Shown: positions 23,780 through 37,655 of the stretch, piece after piece | Numbering within the stretch: the first letter of the stretch is position 1 | Layout of the letters: each line of letters starts with the position of its first letter | Assembly: GCF_019399895.1 (NCBI RefSeq) | Contig: NC_091879.1 | Span: forward strand, 806,001 to 870,000 | Source: Cardiocondyla obscurior | Taxonomy: Eukaryota; Arthropoda; Insecta; Hymenoptera; Formicidae | Reading direction: 5' to 3' | DNA: 64,000 nucleotides | The notes under the pieces: model-generated | Database searches by the model: none | What the model was told of the DNA's origin: nothing | What the model saw: the letters and a program-made list of their open reading frames with translations, nothing else | Program-made: the position numbers and the translations under genes

Positions 23780-24541
23780 ATGGAATGCACTGAGGAAGAT
23801 TGGTGTGTAGAATGTTCTGATGATGAAAAATATGAAACGGATGATAAGGTGAGATAGTCTTATTTATTTGATATATCAATATTCAGTCTTTATTATTTTG
23901 CAATTTTATTTATAATTTTTTATATATTTCTTATTGTGTAGCTTGTTATATATCTAAAAACGTATATGCATATATATATTTTAGTTATTATATTTTTGCA
24001 AAATGCTGATAAATGTTCTAATTTACACTTAACATTTTATTCCATGTTAATTTTTAACAAATATTTACATATTTATCTCTTTACATAGCGTAAATGGAAT
24101 ATAAAAGCTGAGGATATTGTTTCGTTGATCGAAGAATTAGAAGTAAATAATTGTGTACTTCTGGATCTCGAATGGAAGTGTCCTGGCAGACGAGGGCCTT
24201 CTCCCGTCCCTTCAAATAATCTGCAACAAGAACTCAAGTCTCCAGAATACAAGTAAGTTTGTAGATACAATTTTCAATAGTTTTAATTTTAATATTAATA
24301 ATATTTTTACAGAATTGAAGAAAAATCGGACTTCGATTTTATGGATGAGATGTCGTCGCCAAGATTACCCGTTCGGAGGATTGGCGAAAGCACCCCGAAA
24401 GGTAGCGCCAAGAAAAAAATTGCTAGCTTTAATGGAGTAATATCTACAATGTTAAGACATCGCAGATTGGAACAGCAGGAAATAAATTTAACCCCAAAGA
24501 AAAGTGAGTGTTCCGTATTAAAGCCACATTCTTCTACTTAA
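23780..24541 (+). CDS. Pa1: PAGR1/PA1 homologue (KMT2C/D complex subunit)
   Basis: Exons 23780-23848, 24089-24252 and 24313-24541 give about 153 aa. The start at 23780 opens MECTEEDWCVECSDDEKYE, matching the DWCVxCSDEE motif of vertebrate PAGR1. The middle holds WKCPGRRGPSPVPS, similar to the PGRRxPTP segment; then SDFDFMDE matches the acidic phenylalanine motif, and the tail has MLRHRRLEQQE, similar to the KRKRRLEEQ region. The family binds PTIP/PAXIP1 and belongs to the KMT2C/KMT2D H3K4 methyltransferase complex in the nucleus. The assignment rests on these short motifs read by eye. A GTGAGT inside exon 3 (24504-24509) could act as a donor, but the open frame runs through it to a stop at 24539. 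Confidence 0.8.
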
Positions 24542-27500
24542 AAATATAAAACTTTGATCCAATAATTTAAATGTTAATTATATTTTTTGATATAAAAAGC
24601 GTTTAAAGTTTCTGTTTACTCAGTTTCTTCATCTTGAATGTGTAGTAAATGTTGCAATTTTTCTTTCACAACTTCGAACATTTAATATAAACATTTTGTA
24701 ATGCTCGGTTCTGAAATACTTAACTACGGAGATTTCCTCTTTTAATTATAAAATATCAGAAGAGGTTAAAGATTACGGTAATATTTCGCAAATAATTGCT
24801 CAAGTCATCACGGGGGGTCTTCCGCAAAATAAACAGCTGTTGATTTGTATTACTAAAATTTCAGCACAATCAAATAAAACGCATTACGTATAGTATATTT
24901 GATATAAGCTCTTTATTTTAATAAATCGTAATAGAGCTAAAAAAAAAAAAAGAGAGAAAAAGCATGAGAAGAAGGAAGGGAGAGAGATTAATTATGTTGC
25001 GTAAAAGTGAAAAGATGTAGAGTAAAAGAAAAAAAAAAAAAAAAAGAGTTGTGTAATAGAAAATCGAAAGAAACAAGATGTAAGATTAAAAAAGAAATGT
25101 CAAATAAATGTCAAAATATAAAGTAACAGTGACAATTACAAAGTGTAATCAATAGAATTTGGACTTGATTTTCTTACGAAATTGGTATCGTTATATACAT
25201 CATGCTAACGATATAATTCTTATGCAATTTTATTCCGATAAACATATCGCAAGCCACACGATCGAGCCCCCGGACACGTCAAGGCGCGTGAGTAACCGTG
25301 TGCTTATGTGTATGTTTGATTTCGTCATTTGCAACTTAATATGATAGCGTAAACGAGCCTTTGCACATGTACATCTACGTATAGTTGTGAAAGAAAATAA
25401 CGATACTTGTGTGCTAAACGTCAATACATGTAAGAATACTTTTTATCAATAACATTATTTGCAGTATTATAAGCAGAAAAGAAAAAAAAAAATTTATAAT
25501 TCTTTATTATTTAATACTTGCTACAGTTAGCATTAATATTGTATTTTATAATGCGTAAATCAAATGTAACATATTTATTCATGTTTATTTTAAATGCAGT
25601 TTCTCTTAAATCATTATTTATGCATTTCGCTTTGCCAATTAATTCAAAATTATTAACAATATTTATTTTAAAACTTAAAATAGGATACCCAACTTTTTTA
25701 ACATTAAAAGCTTAAATGAACATAAGGAAAATGTTGGCTTCAATATTTTTTTGTGCATTTAGAACTGATTGTACTGACTTGTTGGTGATTTTATCTACTA
25801 GGTAAACATGAATTTATCTCTCTACTTAAAAAGAAAGATGAAGATAGACATATGATTACCTGATAGACAAGTTTAACAAAAAAAAAAAAAAAAAAAAAAA
25901 TTGGAACAGCCTACTTTTAGACTTGTTTTTTAATTAATTAATGCGATATTTAATACAAAATTTAAATGGGTATAAAGTCTTTAAAATCATAATTGTGTTA
26001 AATAAAATCATCATCAAATACAGTATACATCAAATATATATATAATTTAATTTATAGATTAATACTTTGGATGTTTTATCAATTATTTGATACACACATA
26101 TCGTTATTGACTAATACGGATGTGACCTTAATAAAATACGCTACTGACTTTGGTCCGTAGTCCATGTACTGTCTGGCTGCGATAGTTTATAAATTTGATA
26201 CTTCTTGATACGCCGGAAGAAAAAGAGACAGAGATAAGGAAATAACAATACTGCTTGTCTCTTTTATTAACGATGTATATAATTAAAATTGCGTATAAAT
26301 GTAATAATTTATATACAAAGAAGTGTTCTATCTCTTGTTCATTACTGAAATTTAATTACAGACAACTATCGTTCAGCTAATATTTTAAACTGCGATGTTA
26401 ATGTCAAACAGAATGGCTAATGATGTGAAATTGAATTGGAACATTTTCTAGCAATATACGAATAGGAAAAGTGAAATAAAAAGCGACACGTATGTACCAA
26501 GAACAGCATCTAACTTTCATTGCCACATGTTATTGATATTGACGAATAACTATATTATTTAGTGTTGTGCAAAGAACTGTTTTCTGTGTGTATAAGAGCA
26601 GCAAATAGCAATATACATATTCAGCAATATATTCAGGCTTTTTCGCGTTTACGTGATATCTCTAAATATATTCTTGCGTTACTTCCTCCTCGATTTTTAC
26701 GGGTATCAAAGCAAAGTATACTGCGCGTTGTAAATACGTGTTGTATGACGACGATATGATCTCGGCTATAATTCTTTGTGTCGTGGGCGACGTATCTCTT
26801 ACTTGTAAATACGATTAAAGAAATTCTTCTATAAGCCTTTATCACTTATCATTGTTTTGCATGGAGTGGGCCCCCGAGTAAAATCCGAATAAAAGGCACG
26901 ATCCTTTCATTGCGGCTGGATAATTGTGTGAAATGCAGGTCGCGAATAGTAGTCTTACTCGTTTGCCAGCGGTGCTGATGGTAAATAAATTCTGTGAAAC
27001 AGATAACAGAAAGTAAGTGGACACGCATAGTAAGCTACACAAAAATAAGAGCAGCAAGAGTGGCTAATGGCTTTTGGTATAAAATCCGTCCGATCGCCGA
27101 TTTCAATTTAATGCGAAAGCGAGTTTGATCGACGTCCACCGGTAATCGAGGTTGCTTTTACTTATATCAGAAAAAAAAAATACTTACGTTAACGCATATT
27201 ATTTCGCGCTACAGTGGCTACGTTGGTTATTTTTCACCTGATAGTGAATTACATTCGTTGGAATATTAATTTTTCTTCCTCGCTCGAGTTCCGTCAGCCT
27301 TTGTAATCTGCATATCGATCGTTATTAACAATTTAAATATAATTTAAATATATATAACACAATCTTAATCTCCTTCGGACCTCGATCGGTCGTGACGGCT
27401 AAAATAATTTCGATAGTTAAACAACGTGAAGCTAGGTGTGAGAAGTGCAACGATTATATCGTGACCCTTTAAACGTTAACCTTTTTACGGTCACCGTTCG

Positions 27501-27666
27501 TGGACCCGTGGTTCACGATTTTGCCCCCTTCCCACTCTTATAAACGGAAGTCCAAGAGTAACATCTTTTATCCGGCCAATCGAACGGCCGGATCGCTGAG
27601 GCTTGTCGTGGGCAAATACGCTCTATAATCGCATATAAAGAAAGGATTCTAACGAAGGCTGGTAAT
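24542..27666. other. PAGR1 3' region and PEPCK upstream DNA, no gene seen
   Basis: About 3.1 kb, strongly AT-rich, with poly(A) runs near 24940, 25030 and 25879-25900. A possible AATAAA for the PAGR1 transcript is at about 24920. No open frame has domain features. The last 400 bases are more balanced and probably contain the PEPCK promoter and 5' UTR. A 70-codon frame on the minus strand at 26633-26845 has no recognisable features. Confidence 0.45.
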
Positions 27667-30627
27667 ATGCCTTCGAAATTCTCAAGTATCAGCTGGATGA
27701 ATCTGGCGCGGATCTCGCGGCAGTTAAACGGCAAACAGGGCACCTTCGGCAACTGTTTCGCTTCAGCTGGCCACGTATTCAAGGTAAATTCAATTTCGAC
27801 GCGAAGGATTAATCACGTCGCACGCTTTGTCGCGCCCATCTCTGTTCTCGCGATCGAAAGAGCCCGCAAGATGCCACACGCCGTCGATATTTCTCAGTAA
27901 GTATTACCCTTTTCTTTCTTTTCTTTAATTTATTTTATTTTATTATTTTTTATTTTTCGCTCTTACGATAAAAGAACAATATCGTGATAGCAGAAACACG
28001 ACGATAATAATGTTATATTAATTATTAAAAGTACAACTGTAACCCGGTTGACAATTTGTTTCCGAATTGTTAAGAATCGGGAGACGATTTTCTACCAAGC
28101 AAGACTGTTAAAAAGTGTATTTTAATAAAGTTATTTGTTTCCAGAAGTTCGAGATTCGTAACCCACGTAGCGAAAAGTCCGTTGATAAAAAATGGACTTG
28201 ATTATATCGGTAAGATACCGCTACTAAATGCATGCATGACAGAGATTTCGCCTAAACTTCGCCACTACATCGAAGAATGTGCTTTGCTGTGCAATCCTAA
28301 GGACATTTATATATGTAATGGTACGGATGTCGAAAATATGCAAATGCTAAAAATTCTTCAAAAAAGCAGAACCATCGAAAGCTTGCCTAAATACGAAAAT
28401 TGGTAAGTTTTACGTATCACATTTATTATTATTAAATAAAAGCAATTAATAATTACACTAGATTAATTGCAAATTGTTTTTTATTCTTTAATAAACTATG
28501 GTATTTTTGTGACATAGCTGGCTGGCAAAAACTAATCCTGCAGATGTGGCACGCGTCGAAAAATGTACATTTATCAGTACGGATTTAAAGAGCGATAGTA
28601 TTCCTACACCACGTAAAAATGCAACTGGAGAACTTGGCAATTGGATATCTCCCAATAATATGGAAAAAGCTATTTTGGAACGTTTTCCAAATTGTATGAA
28701 AGGTTAGCATAAATGTTAATTTTTATTGCACGTAAATTAGCACAGAACACTATAAAATATATTGATTAAAATATCTTTATTTATTGTATGAATATAACAC
28801 AAATTTTTGTAACACAGGACGCACCATGTATGTGATTCCTTTTAGTATGGGACCCATAGGTTCTCCACTCTCGAAAATTGGTATAGAAATTACTGATTCC
28901 GCATACGTGGTTTGCTCTATGAGAATAATGACTAGAATGGGAGAAAAAGTACTTGAAGTCTTAGAAAATAACGATTTCATTAAATGCTTACACTCTGTGG
29001 GAGTTCCAAAATATAATTCCAAAGTCAATATAACAAATTCGTGGCCATGTGATCCCGAAAGGACGATAATTCTTCACAAACCCTCCAAAAATGAAATTGT
29101 ATCTTATGGAAGTGGTTACGGTGGAAATTCTCTACTAGGTAAAAAATGCTTTGCGCTCCGAATTGGTTCGACGATAGCCAAGAAAGAAGGATGGCTTGCT
29201 GAACATATGCTCGTACGTTTTTTCTTTTTTAATATTTTTATACTTTTACTTCTGAAATAACAAATGCTTTAGTATTTAAATACTTTTTTAACTGGTACAG
29301 TCAGTAATGGAATAAAAAACTTAAAAAATAAAATTGTGTACCATTTCAGATTTTAGGTATTACAAATCCTAAAGGAAAAAAGCGATACATCGCTGCTGCT
29401 TTCCCGAGCGCTTGCGGTAAAACGAATTTAGCTATGATGCAACCCACCCTACCAGGTTACAAGATCGAATGCGTAGGAGATGATATTGCATGGATGAGAT
29501 TTGATACAAAAGGAAATTTACGTGCTATTAATCCGGAAAATGGATTTTTCGGAGTTGCCCCCGGTACAAGCTCGGCCACAAATCCCAATGCTATGAAAAC
29601 CGTTTTTAAAAATACTATTTTCACTAACGTAGCGTCCACTAGCGACGGAGGAGTATATTGGGAAGGGTTGGAAAAAGAAATTGCAGATGACGTTAAGGTA
29701 AAATTCTTTTATTTTTGTGAAAAATTGTTAATTTTTATTGATAATTATAAAAATATACTGTTAACAAAAATCAATAACTTAGTAATAATGTTAGCAATTT
29801 ATATTTTTGCTTTGTTATAATATAGATTGTAGATTGGAAAGGCAACGATTGGTTTAAAGGTTCTAAAATACCAGCCGCTCATCCAAATTCAAGGTTTTGT
29901 ACTCCAGCTAAGCAATGTCCCATTATCGATCCCTCTTGGGAAGATCCAGCTGGAGTCCCAATCGATGCTATACTATTCGGAGGTCGAAGACCTGAAGGTG
30001 TACCTTTAGTTTATCAAGCTCGAAACTGGCAGCATGGTGTTTTTATCGGTGCTGCAATGAGATCTGAAGCTACTGCTGCTGCAGAACATAAGGTATATTT
30101 TTAATAAAATACATACAATTAAAAATTGCAATTACCTATGAAACTTTATTGATCAATTTATATTGCAGGGTAAAATAATTATGCATGATCCGTTTGCTAT
30201 GAGACCCTTTTTCGGATATAACTTTGGACATTATCTCGCTCACTGGTTAAGTATGGCACAAGTAAAGAATGCCAAGTTGCCAGCGATATTTCACGTTAAT
30301 TGGTTCAGAAAAGATGTGGACGGGAAATTTTTGTGGCCAGGATTTGGTGAAAATTCACGTGTTCTTGATTGGATTCTTCGAAGAATCGACGGTGAAGATA
30401 TCGCCGAAGACTCAGCTATTGGTTTATTACCGAGATCAGGATCTATTAATTTAGAAAGTCTCCAAGATGATGTAAACATGAGTGAATTATTTAGATTACC
30501 AAAATCTTTTTGGCAAAAAGAAGTCAAAGATTTGAAAGAATATTTTGACGCTCAAGTGGGTAATGATTTACCCGAAGCTATTACAACAGAACTCAATCGC
30601 CTCTCTGATAACGTAAATAATCTTTAA
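27667..30627 (+). CDS. Pepck: Phosphoenolpyruvate carboxykinase (GTP)
   Basis: Exons 27667-27896, 28145-28402, 28518-28702, 28818-29212, 29350-29697, 29826-30092 and 30169-30627 all join in phase to about 713 aa. The GTP-PEPCK signatures are complete: ENCWLAKTNPADVARVE, the substrate-binding FSMGPIGSPLSKIGIEITD, the P-loop FPSACGKTNLAMM, the metal-binding motif CVGDDIAWMRFD, the guanine-binding region INPENGFFGVAPGTS, and FGYNFGHYLAHWLSM. The enzyme converts oxaloacetate and GTP to phosphoenolpyruvate, GDP and CO2, the committed step of gluconeogenesis and glyceroneogenesis. From the ATG at 27667 the protein is about 70 residues longer than cytosolic PEPCK. The ATG at 27871 (MPHAVDIS) would give a normal length of about 645 aa. 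The extension is basic, Ser/Asn-rich and poor in acidic residues, as expected of a mitochondrial presequence. ATTAAA at 30778-30783 is a possible poly(A) signal. Confidence 0.97.
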
Positions 30628-32120
30628 TTTTCCGATTTTATATTTATAATATACATAATTGAACGTAATTATGTTATTAAATTTGTCGAGTGCAATTACG
30701 TCTATCGGAAAAAAATGCCTGTTAATCTAAACATAATCTATTAAAAAGTTAAATATAAGTTGGTATTTTTGATAAGAATTAAATAACTAATAGGCGAGTG
30801 AGTCCCAGTTACGCACAGCGTAAAACTAACACAGACTGACAATCAGATGTAATACGAAACGAACACACGGTAATTGTGATCGAACATTAATTAATTATTT
30901 ATTATTATAAGAGGAAGAAATTTTGTTGACTACTTTTATATACGCATATTATTATATACAACCATATTTATATTCTTCATCAAACTATTACATTTGATTT
31001 GATCCTTCATCTTTAGAAATATTTTATGTTAAATATAATAAGAAGATTATAGCTGTTTTTCCTGCGGCTTCGATACGAGGGGGAGTAACATACCAAAGAA
31101 ATAAATTGAGGGGAAGTCGTGTTGATTTTTAAGACAGCTCTCGACTTTCTACTTGCTAAGCTGGACCTGCTAAGCTGGACTGCTACAAACGAATGTCACG
31201 TATGTCGTTTTCGCGATTGGTACTTACCATCTTCGACATATTACGATGAAAAGTTAACGAATTTCAGTCGCAGTACGGCACAGTAGCACAATCCAGTCCA
31301 CGTCCACGTGTTGTCAGCTGTTGTCTGCGCGGTTTGAAATTGATGCGGTAAAACACTCGTTCGCGATCATGCGCGAGCGCGGCCATAAAGTTCGTTTCGC
31401 GAGCGCAGAAAGGCTCCGACTCCGTAATTCAGGTGTCGCGGTGAATACGAGATTTAACGGTAGGCCCGACCTCGAGAGGTGTGGCATCTGAAGCGTCTTC
31501 AGGAGCGAAAACGGTGACGTCATTCATGACGTTTTGGTCTCCACGCGGGACGAAGGGCGGAAATACAAAAAGTGAAAGTGGAACGGGCAGGTGTAATTAA
31601 ATATGTATCAGGTGAGCGAGATTGGTATTTAATAATTACGTAATAAATTCTTTACATAGGCGTCGTCGGACGACTTCGATCGTCATCGTTGAGCCTTGAA
31701 GCGCAACGAAAACTAACCCGAATATCGCCAACTTCGTAAGTTCGTACGCAATTTATGGACGCCCACTCGTACGTCGGTTTCGCTCAGGAGAGATGCAGTA
31801 CGTGCAGGGTGCAGTCGGCGCCGCGAAACGGTTACCGCTTATCGTTATCGCGCGGATCGCGGCGCAAGTGAGCGCGCGCGTCCGTTCGCTCGCTCGCTCG
31901 CGCGCGGCAAGAAATAGGCGCGCGGGACCGTCTTCGTCTCATCAGTCGATCGCGGTGCGGGACACGCACAGGTGTGCACCGTCGCGTAACGAAACCCGTC
32001 GAGCGAGCCTCGAGCGGTGGCGGCAGCGGCGTGATTGTTAATAATAATTAGACGACGTGATAACTCGCCGACGCGAGTCGCCTGGCTAGGAGTGCGGAGG
32101 AAGACCGGAGACGGAGGAAA
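30628..32120. other. PEPCK 3' region and Pvf promoter/5' UTR
   Basis: AT-rich to about 31100, then CpG-rich from about 31200, including GCGCGC and GCTC repeats near 31866-31905. The CpG-rich part is probably the Pvf promoter and 5' UTR. A small direct duplication (GCTAAGCTGGAC) occurs near 31158-31182. The frames at 31793-32041 (+) and 31314-31523 (-) are arginine/serine-rich shadows of GC-rich DNA. Confidence 0.45.
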
Positions 32121-35100
32121 ATGCAGTCGCGACTCGGCGCGCCGTTTGACAGCCGGTCGTCGCGACGTCGAGTCACGTGGATGTTGATTTTCGCGGTATT
32201 AATCCTGGATCGCGTCGACGGGCAGTTCCACGGCGATCCCGATCACATAGTCTTCCCTGGACCGGTCGGCCCGAGATCGAGAGCCCTCGTCAGCAAGCCG
32301 GAAAGCGACAGCGAGACGCCGGTAAATTGGTACAGCCTCCTGCGCATTTGGTCCAGAGATACAAAGATGCAAATCAACGACGCGCCCTGGACCACTTTCG
32401 CTCGTGAGATTCAATTTCCGCGAGGAGATCGAAGCGAGGCCGAATCGCTCGATCTAGAATGCTCACGGGAAAATAATCGCGATGCACAACACGACTTTGC
32501 CATTTTGAGCGCGATCGCGTCATTTTGCGCGCAATTGTACAAATACGTAATATCAATTATCGTTTTGTCGATCAGCGGTTTGCCGCATTTTGTTTGCCGA
32601 CGCGCGAAATAATAGGAAGGAAAAAGTGCAAGATAATAACTCGGTTTAAGAAATTTTCCTGTTATTTCCTGTCTCTCTTTTTTCTTTTTTCTTTTTCGTC
32701 TAAACGTATAAAAATACAGCGCGAATCGATTAATCCACGTGCGACCGTAGAAAATTGAGCTGCCGATTTGCAAGAAATTGTTATATCAACAAGCTGTTAG
32801 GCTTCGCGCGATAATTGCAATAATTATAATATCGTCACCTCGACTGAGTCAGGAGCAAAATCGAGGCTGTGATTAGTAAAACATAACGGCGCCTCGGTGT
32901 TAAGCCGAAGGACGTAGCCTTGCTTCGCGGCAATGTCGAAGCCAGGACTATTCCAACAAGCCGAGATACTTCCTTTCGTCGAGAATAGTTTGCCGGCATT
33001 CACAGTTTTACACGTAAAACCCTCGCGAGCAAACCCGAGAACGAGAACGCACGAATTTCCGAAACAAAACGTGCTCGATATCGAAAAACGGGTTCAAAGA
33101 TGCATTTTCGGATCTCAGAATCATTCTCGCATGCAAATCGTAGAACGCTTAACCTGTTTGAATTGTGATACCGAAGCCAGAGGCAATTTCGCATCTACTC
33201 AAAGCAGTTATCAATGACTCACAAAGTAACTATGTAACGTTCCAAAGCCGATATACACTAAATTTATCTACTACTTATCAATCTAAATCGATTTTATTTT
33301 TACGAATTAATCGCATGACAATTTTTAAGAGACGAGTGATTAACAATAAAGATTCGTTCGAAAGTTAAACGACGTAAACAATGTTTACATAAAGCATTCG
33401 ATTAATAAATTATAACAGATCATAGTCGCTACTGTATAAAATTATAAAAACGCCTTATCACTTGATTATTTTAATATAAACTTTGGTTGATGTAAAAAAA
33501 AAATCGAGACATTCGCATTTCTTTTCTCGATTTTTGTACAATATGGATCATTGACCGACATTTAGTGCCGCGCTAAAATGATTCGCCTCTTAGTCACGCG
33601 TGTCACAAGAATCCGCGATCGGATCGGATCGGATCGGATCGAGTGAGTCACAGTCTGCGGGAATACCTCGAAGAATTTAATTTTATATCGATTTTTTCAG
33701 TCAATTTATAAGAGATTGTAGGAAAGAGGTAACGACAATTACGAGTAAGCGCGTGTAATCCATTAAGATTTATCGCCTTTTGTTTCTTTCTGATCTCGAT
33801 TCGCGTACGAATCTGTATGAATTCTTGAGAAAATCCTTCTAAATTTACTTCCACTTGCGCACTTTAAGTTTTCTAATACAAGGAAATTGCTGACCGCGAA
33901 TTAATTAAATTTAACTTCGTAATCGTCGCTATCGCAATTTTACAAATACAATTGTTCGTCCTTGATTTCGTAAAAAAATCCCGAGCGTTAAATTTTCCAG
34001 AACGGAGCAAATATAAAACGGAATACAGGAAACGCATTAACATATCGAAAAAGTGTCTTGAAACTACTTTTAGTTTCAATAGCTTTCGATTACAGCTAGG
34101 TTTTTCTGCTTAGTCATAGAACTCGCAATCGCACTTGTAATCCATCATCGCGTTATCGGATTTTGATTAGATTATATTCTAATAAAAATATATAGACCGC
34201 GTGTATAGATATAATATATATTATTATATACTTATTATTTTATATAATATTATTATATTTTTTAGATATCACTCGATTTAGCGACTAGATTAAATTCGAT
34301 AGACACATTGGAGCAATTTATGCAGCTTCTTCACGGAGTTCCAGTGAGCGAAAAGAGTGTCGCATTTAGCAGTAAGTACAATTTTCTACTGTGTTATCTT
34401 TCTTACGTACTAAAAGTACACGTGCAAATAATGCAATGATAAATGATAAGCTTAAGAAACATTATTATAGAAGAAATAAATTGAGTTTACTCGTTGCAAA
34501 CTCCGCATTATTGCGAATATAAATATCAAGATAAAAACTTATAATTAATTATCGATTTTGTTCCAATGTATCATTATTGCATCAATTGCTATTAAAATAC
34601 AACTATATTACTAACGTTATATAAATTATTGTTAAATATGACTATAGTTGAATATATTAAAATTATATACAGCTATCGCAGAAGAACTAATAGTTCGTCG
34701 AGATACAAATAAACGCATCGCGATAAGATCTTTTATCATCTAAATAAGAACATAGGTTGGTGCCGTGGTGCAATCTTTGGATTGTCCCGTTGTTCATACA
34801 AGCGCATAGTTATCAAAGTGGCCTGAGATTATCCTACAACGTAGATCGTATTTCGGTATTTAATGTAATTTATATAAACTCTTGCAAGCTTTGGATCTAT
34901 TTTTTTTAACCTTGTGAGAGTTAAATAGTTACACGATTGCAGGAAACAGTCATCTGTTGCGAGTACAAATTTGCCGAGGCGCTCACATCCGGCTAATTGA
35001 TTCGGCTAACAATATCACTCAATCAAGATGAATGCGTAGTTATTACAAACTTACAATAGTTTTAATTTGGTTGCTTCATTAGATATGTTTCCTTTGACGC

Positions 35101-37608
35101 TCATATAAACAATCTTGTGAATTTGATATAAAACATTAAACGTTTTTTTATTTGGATAATCAAGAGTCAATTTATTATTTGCATATTGCACAGATGACTG
35201 TATATCGGATTTCTTTTGCTTTATTTTGGTCTCAAAAAACTTTAAAAATTTTTCACGATCCTCTGAGAAATTTAAAGGCTGCAGATAACCACCAAAATTA
35301 TTTACGTCTTTTATTAACGTATTACTAACTTGGATTGCTTCTTCCAAACTTGGCAGTTTGCTGTTTTGTATTTTGCTTGTGTTGTGGCATACTTTGACCG
35401 TAGACGCGTTCGAAATGTGGGTGGAATAAGCTTTTTTTTTTAAATTGCATTTTATAGCATCTGTTGACGATTTGCTATTTGTTAAAAGTGAGTACGCAAT
35501 TTGCAGCTTGCACTGTTGTTTCCAAAATTTCCTTTTCTCGAACTTTGACCAATGACGTAAAAACGGAAAGTCTAAAATTAAATTCATAAAACTTTTTAAC
35601 ATTAAATTAATTTTGTTTTAATCATTAACTTTCTATAATTCTATACATTTTTTTCTTTATATAAAATTTATTTTTTTTTAATAAAGTTCTATAAATCTAG
35701 AAATTTTAATAATAAAATATTATGCATTTAATAATAGTTTTTCACTAAATTAATTTCTAATATTACCTGTTTGTGCATCAATTCGTACAAGTTTTATTTC
35801 TCCATTCGCTTCCAGGTACTTAGTTGCGTTAGCTTCAACAGTAGGTCTATCTCTTTGTCCACACTCTCTGTTGATGGCTCTGACGGTTGGTGCCATTTCC
35901 TCTTTCAATTTTATCCTATTAATCTTCTGTATCTTCCCAACGATAGGCTGAGACGTAATCTTGGGCTCGAAAAGATTATAGAGTTCGTACTTGTTAAGAT
36001 CATAACTCTGATCATCCATCGCAGCGATTGCATTCGCACTAAATTTATTTTTATTCACATTAAAATTGAGCAAATCGTTGTCGAAATAATCGTCATCTTT
36101 TGATAATCCCAATTTGTCCGTACATTCTTCGATGCAAAATCCGTATTTGTCACAAGCCTTCTTATGTATCAAATCTTCGTAGTTTATTTGATCGTAATTT
36201 TCTGAATTTTCACAGGTCGTTGACATTTTAGTCTCATATTCAGAATGAGCTACGCGTGAATACTTGTTCGTGTAGGTTTCGCAGTTAATTTTTTGTTTCA
36301 TAGACCAATTCATCTCCCTACGCAAAAATTAATTCTTAAATTAATTTATTACTTAACACAAGTTGTGTGTACACATAACAACACGTGTAAATTAATTTTC
36401 AAGAATATATAGCTTTCGAAATAATTAATGAATACAATTGTAAGTCTGCATAGTTTATTACATTAAATTAATATTCTTACCCATTCGACTGTTTACAAGA
36501 AACAACCGGAACTGGAATAATGTTTGAAAATTTGTGAAAGGATCTTTTTTTATTAGTAAGCATAAAAGCAGCCACGTTTTCTTTTCCTCGGATCTCATGC
36601 CCAAACCATTTAAGTGTTACATCCTCTGCCAGGTGGTCCTTAAAACCAGAGATTATTCCATCGACCAGTACGGAGTAATGATTTACAACCGAGATTGCTT
36701 GGGCGCGAGCAGTCATTTTTGCGTTCTGAAAAAGAGAAAAAAATTAACAGAGAAAATCTGGAATTTTATTTAATTTTTTTATTTTTTAATTAATGCGCCC
36801 GACAAAAATGTTCTACCTATTACGAAGTACATTTCACACATAAACTAGAAATTATTTACCTTTGGTGACGAAGAGAAAAATGTCTTGATTCAAAATACAA
36901 GTGAGAATTCTTTCCAGACAGATTCGGAGGCGATGAACGATCGAATGCAGTGAAACCGACGCCAGCCAAGTGCATGCCCGAGCTGCAGCTCGTCCCTTTA
37001 AAATTGGACGATGACCCTTCGACGTTCGTCTTCCCAATCTGCACACGGATCAAAAGATGCGGCGGCTGTTGCATTAGTCCTTTGCTCTCGTGTCAGCCAA
37101 CAGCTACGGAGATGCGGAACTTCGAGGTAATCGATCATCGAATTAAAAAGTATGAACGAAAACGCGCTTATTATTACAAGTAGCCAACTCGAGAGGAGGC
37201 AACGATTGCTAAACATCTTTGTCTAATTTTTTTCGATGTTTTTAGGTGGTCGTTACGTCGGTGAACGATCTTAACTATCGAGGACGGCGAATTGTACCGC
37301 TGGAGGAGCATACCAAATGCAAGTGCGACTGCAGAGTGAAAGAGGAGGTAATTTGATAACGGCCGATAATTACTGGCCGATAATTGGCTGTTGATCGACA
37401 CCTTCCCGTTTAACCGGGCCGTTCATAACGTTCACACCTCGGTGCAATCATCTCGCCGTATTGTTTGTGTCGTGCATACGTGCGTGCGTAAGTGCCGCTC
37501 GACCGATTTACGTCAGAGCCGGCCAGCTAAAAGAAATACAAGCCCCGCTTCCAAGTACGCTGACAATGCACGAAAATATGTATATATTCTAATATATATT
37601 TATATATG

Positions 37609-37655
<47 letters not shown>

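Noticed and set aside
24504..24509. GTGAGT inside the last PAGR1 exon as a real donor
   Set aside because: The open frame continues to a stop 30 bases later, and no convincing downstream exon with matching phase was found. A minor isoform cannot be excluded.
34740..34870. Possible small RNA gene in the first Pvf intron
   Set aside because: No cloverleaf, A/B boxes or snRNA-like elements can be built from this sequence by eye.
35771..36103. 110-codon plus-strand frame in the Pvf intron
   Set aside because: It is the antisense shadow of exon 2 of the nested NTF2-like gene and lacks features of its own.
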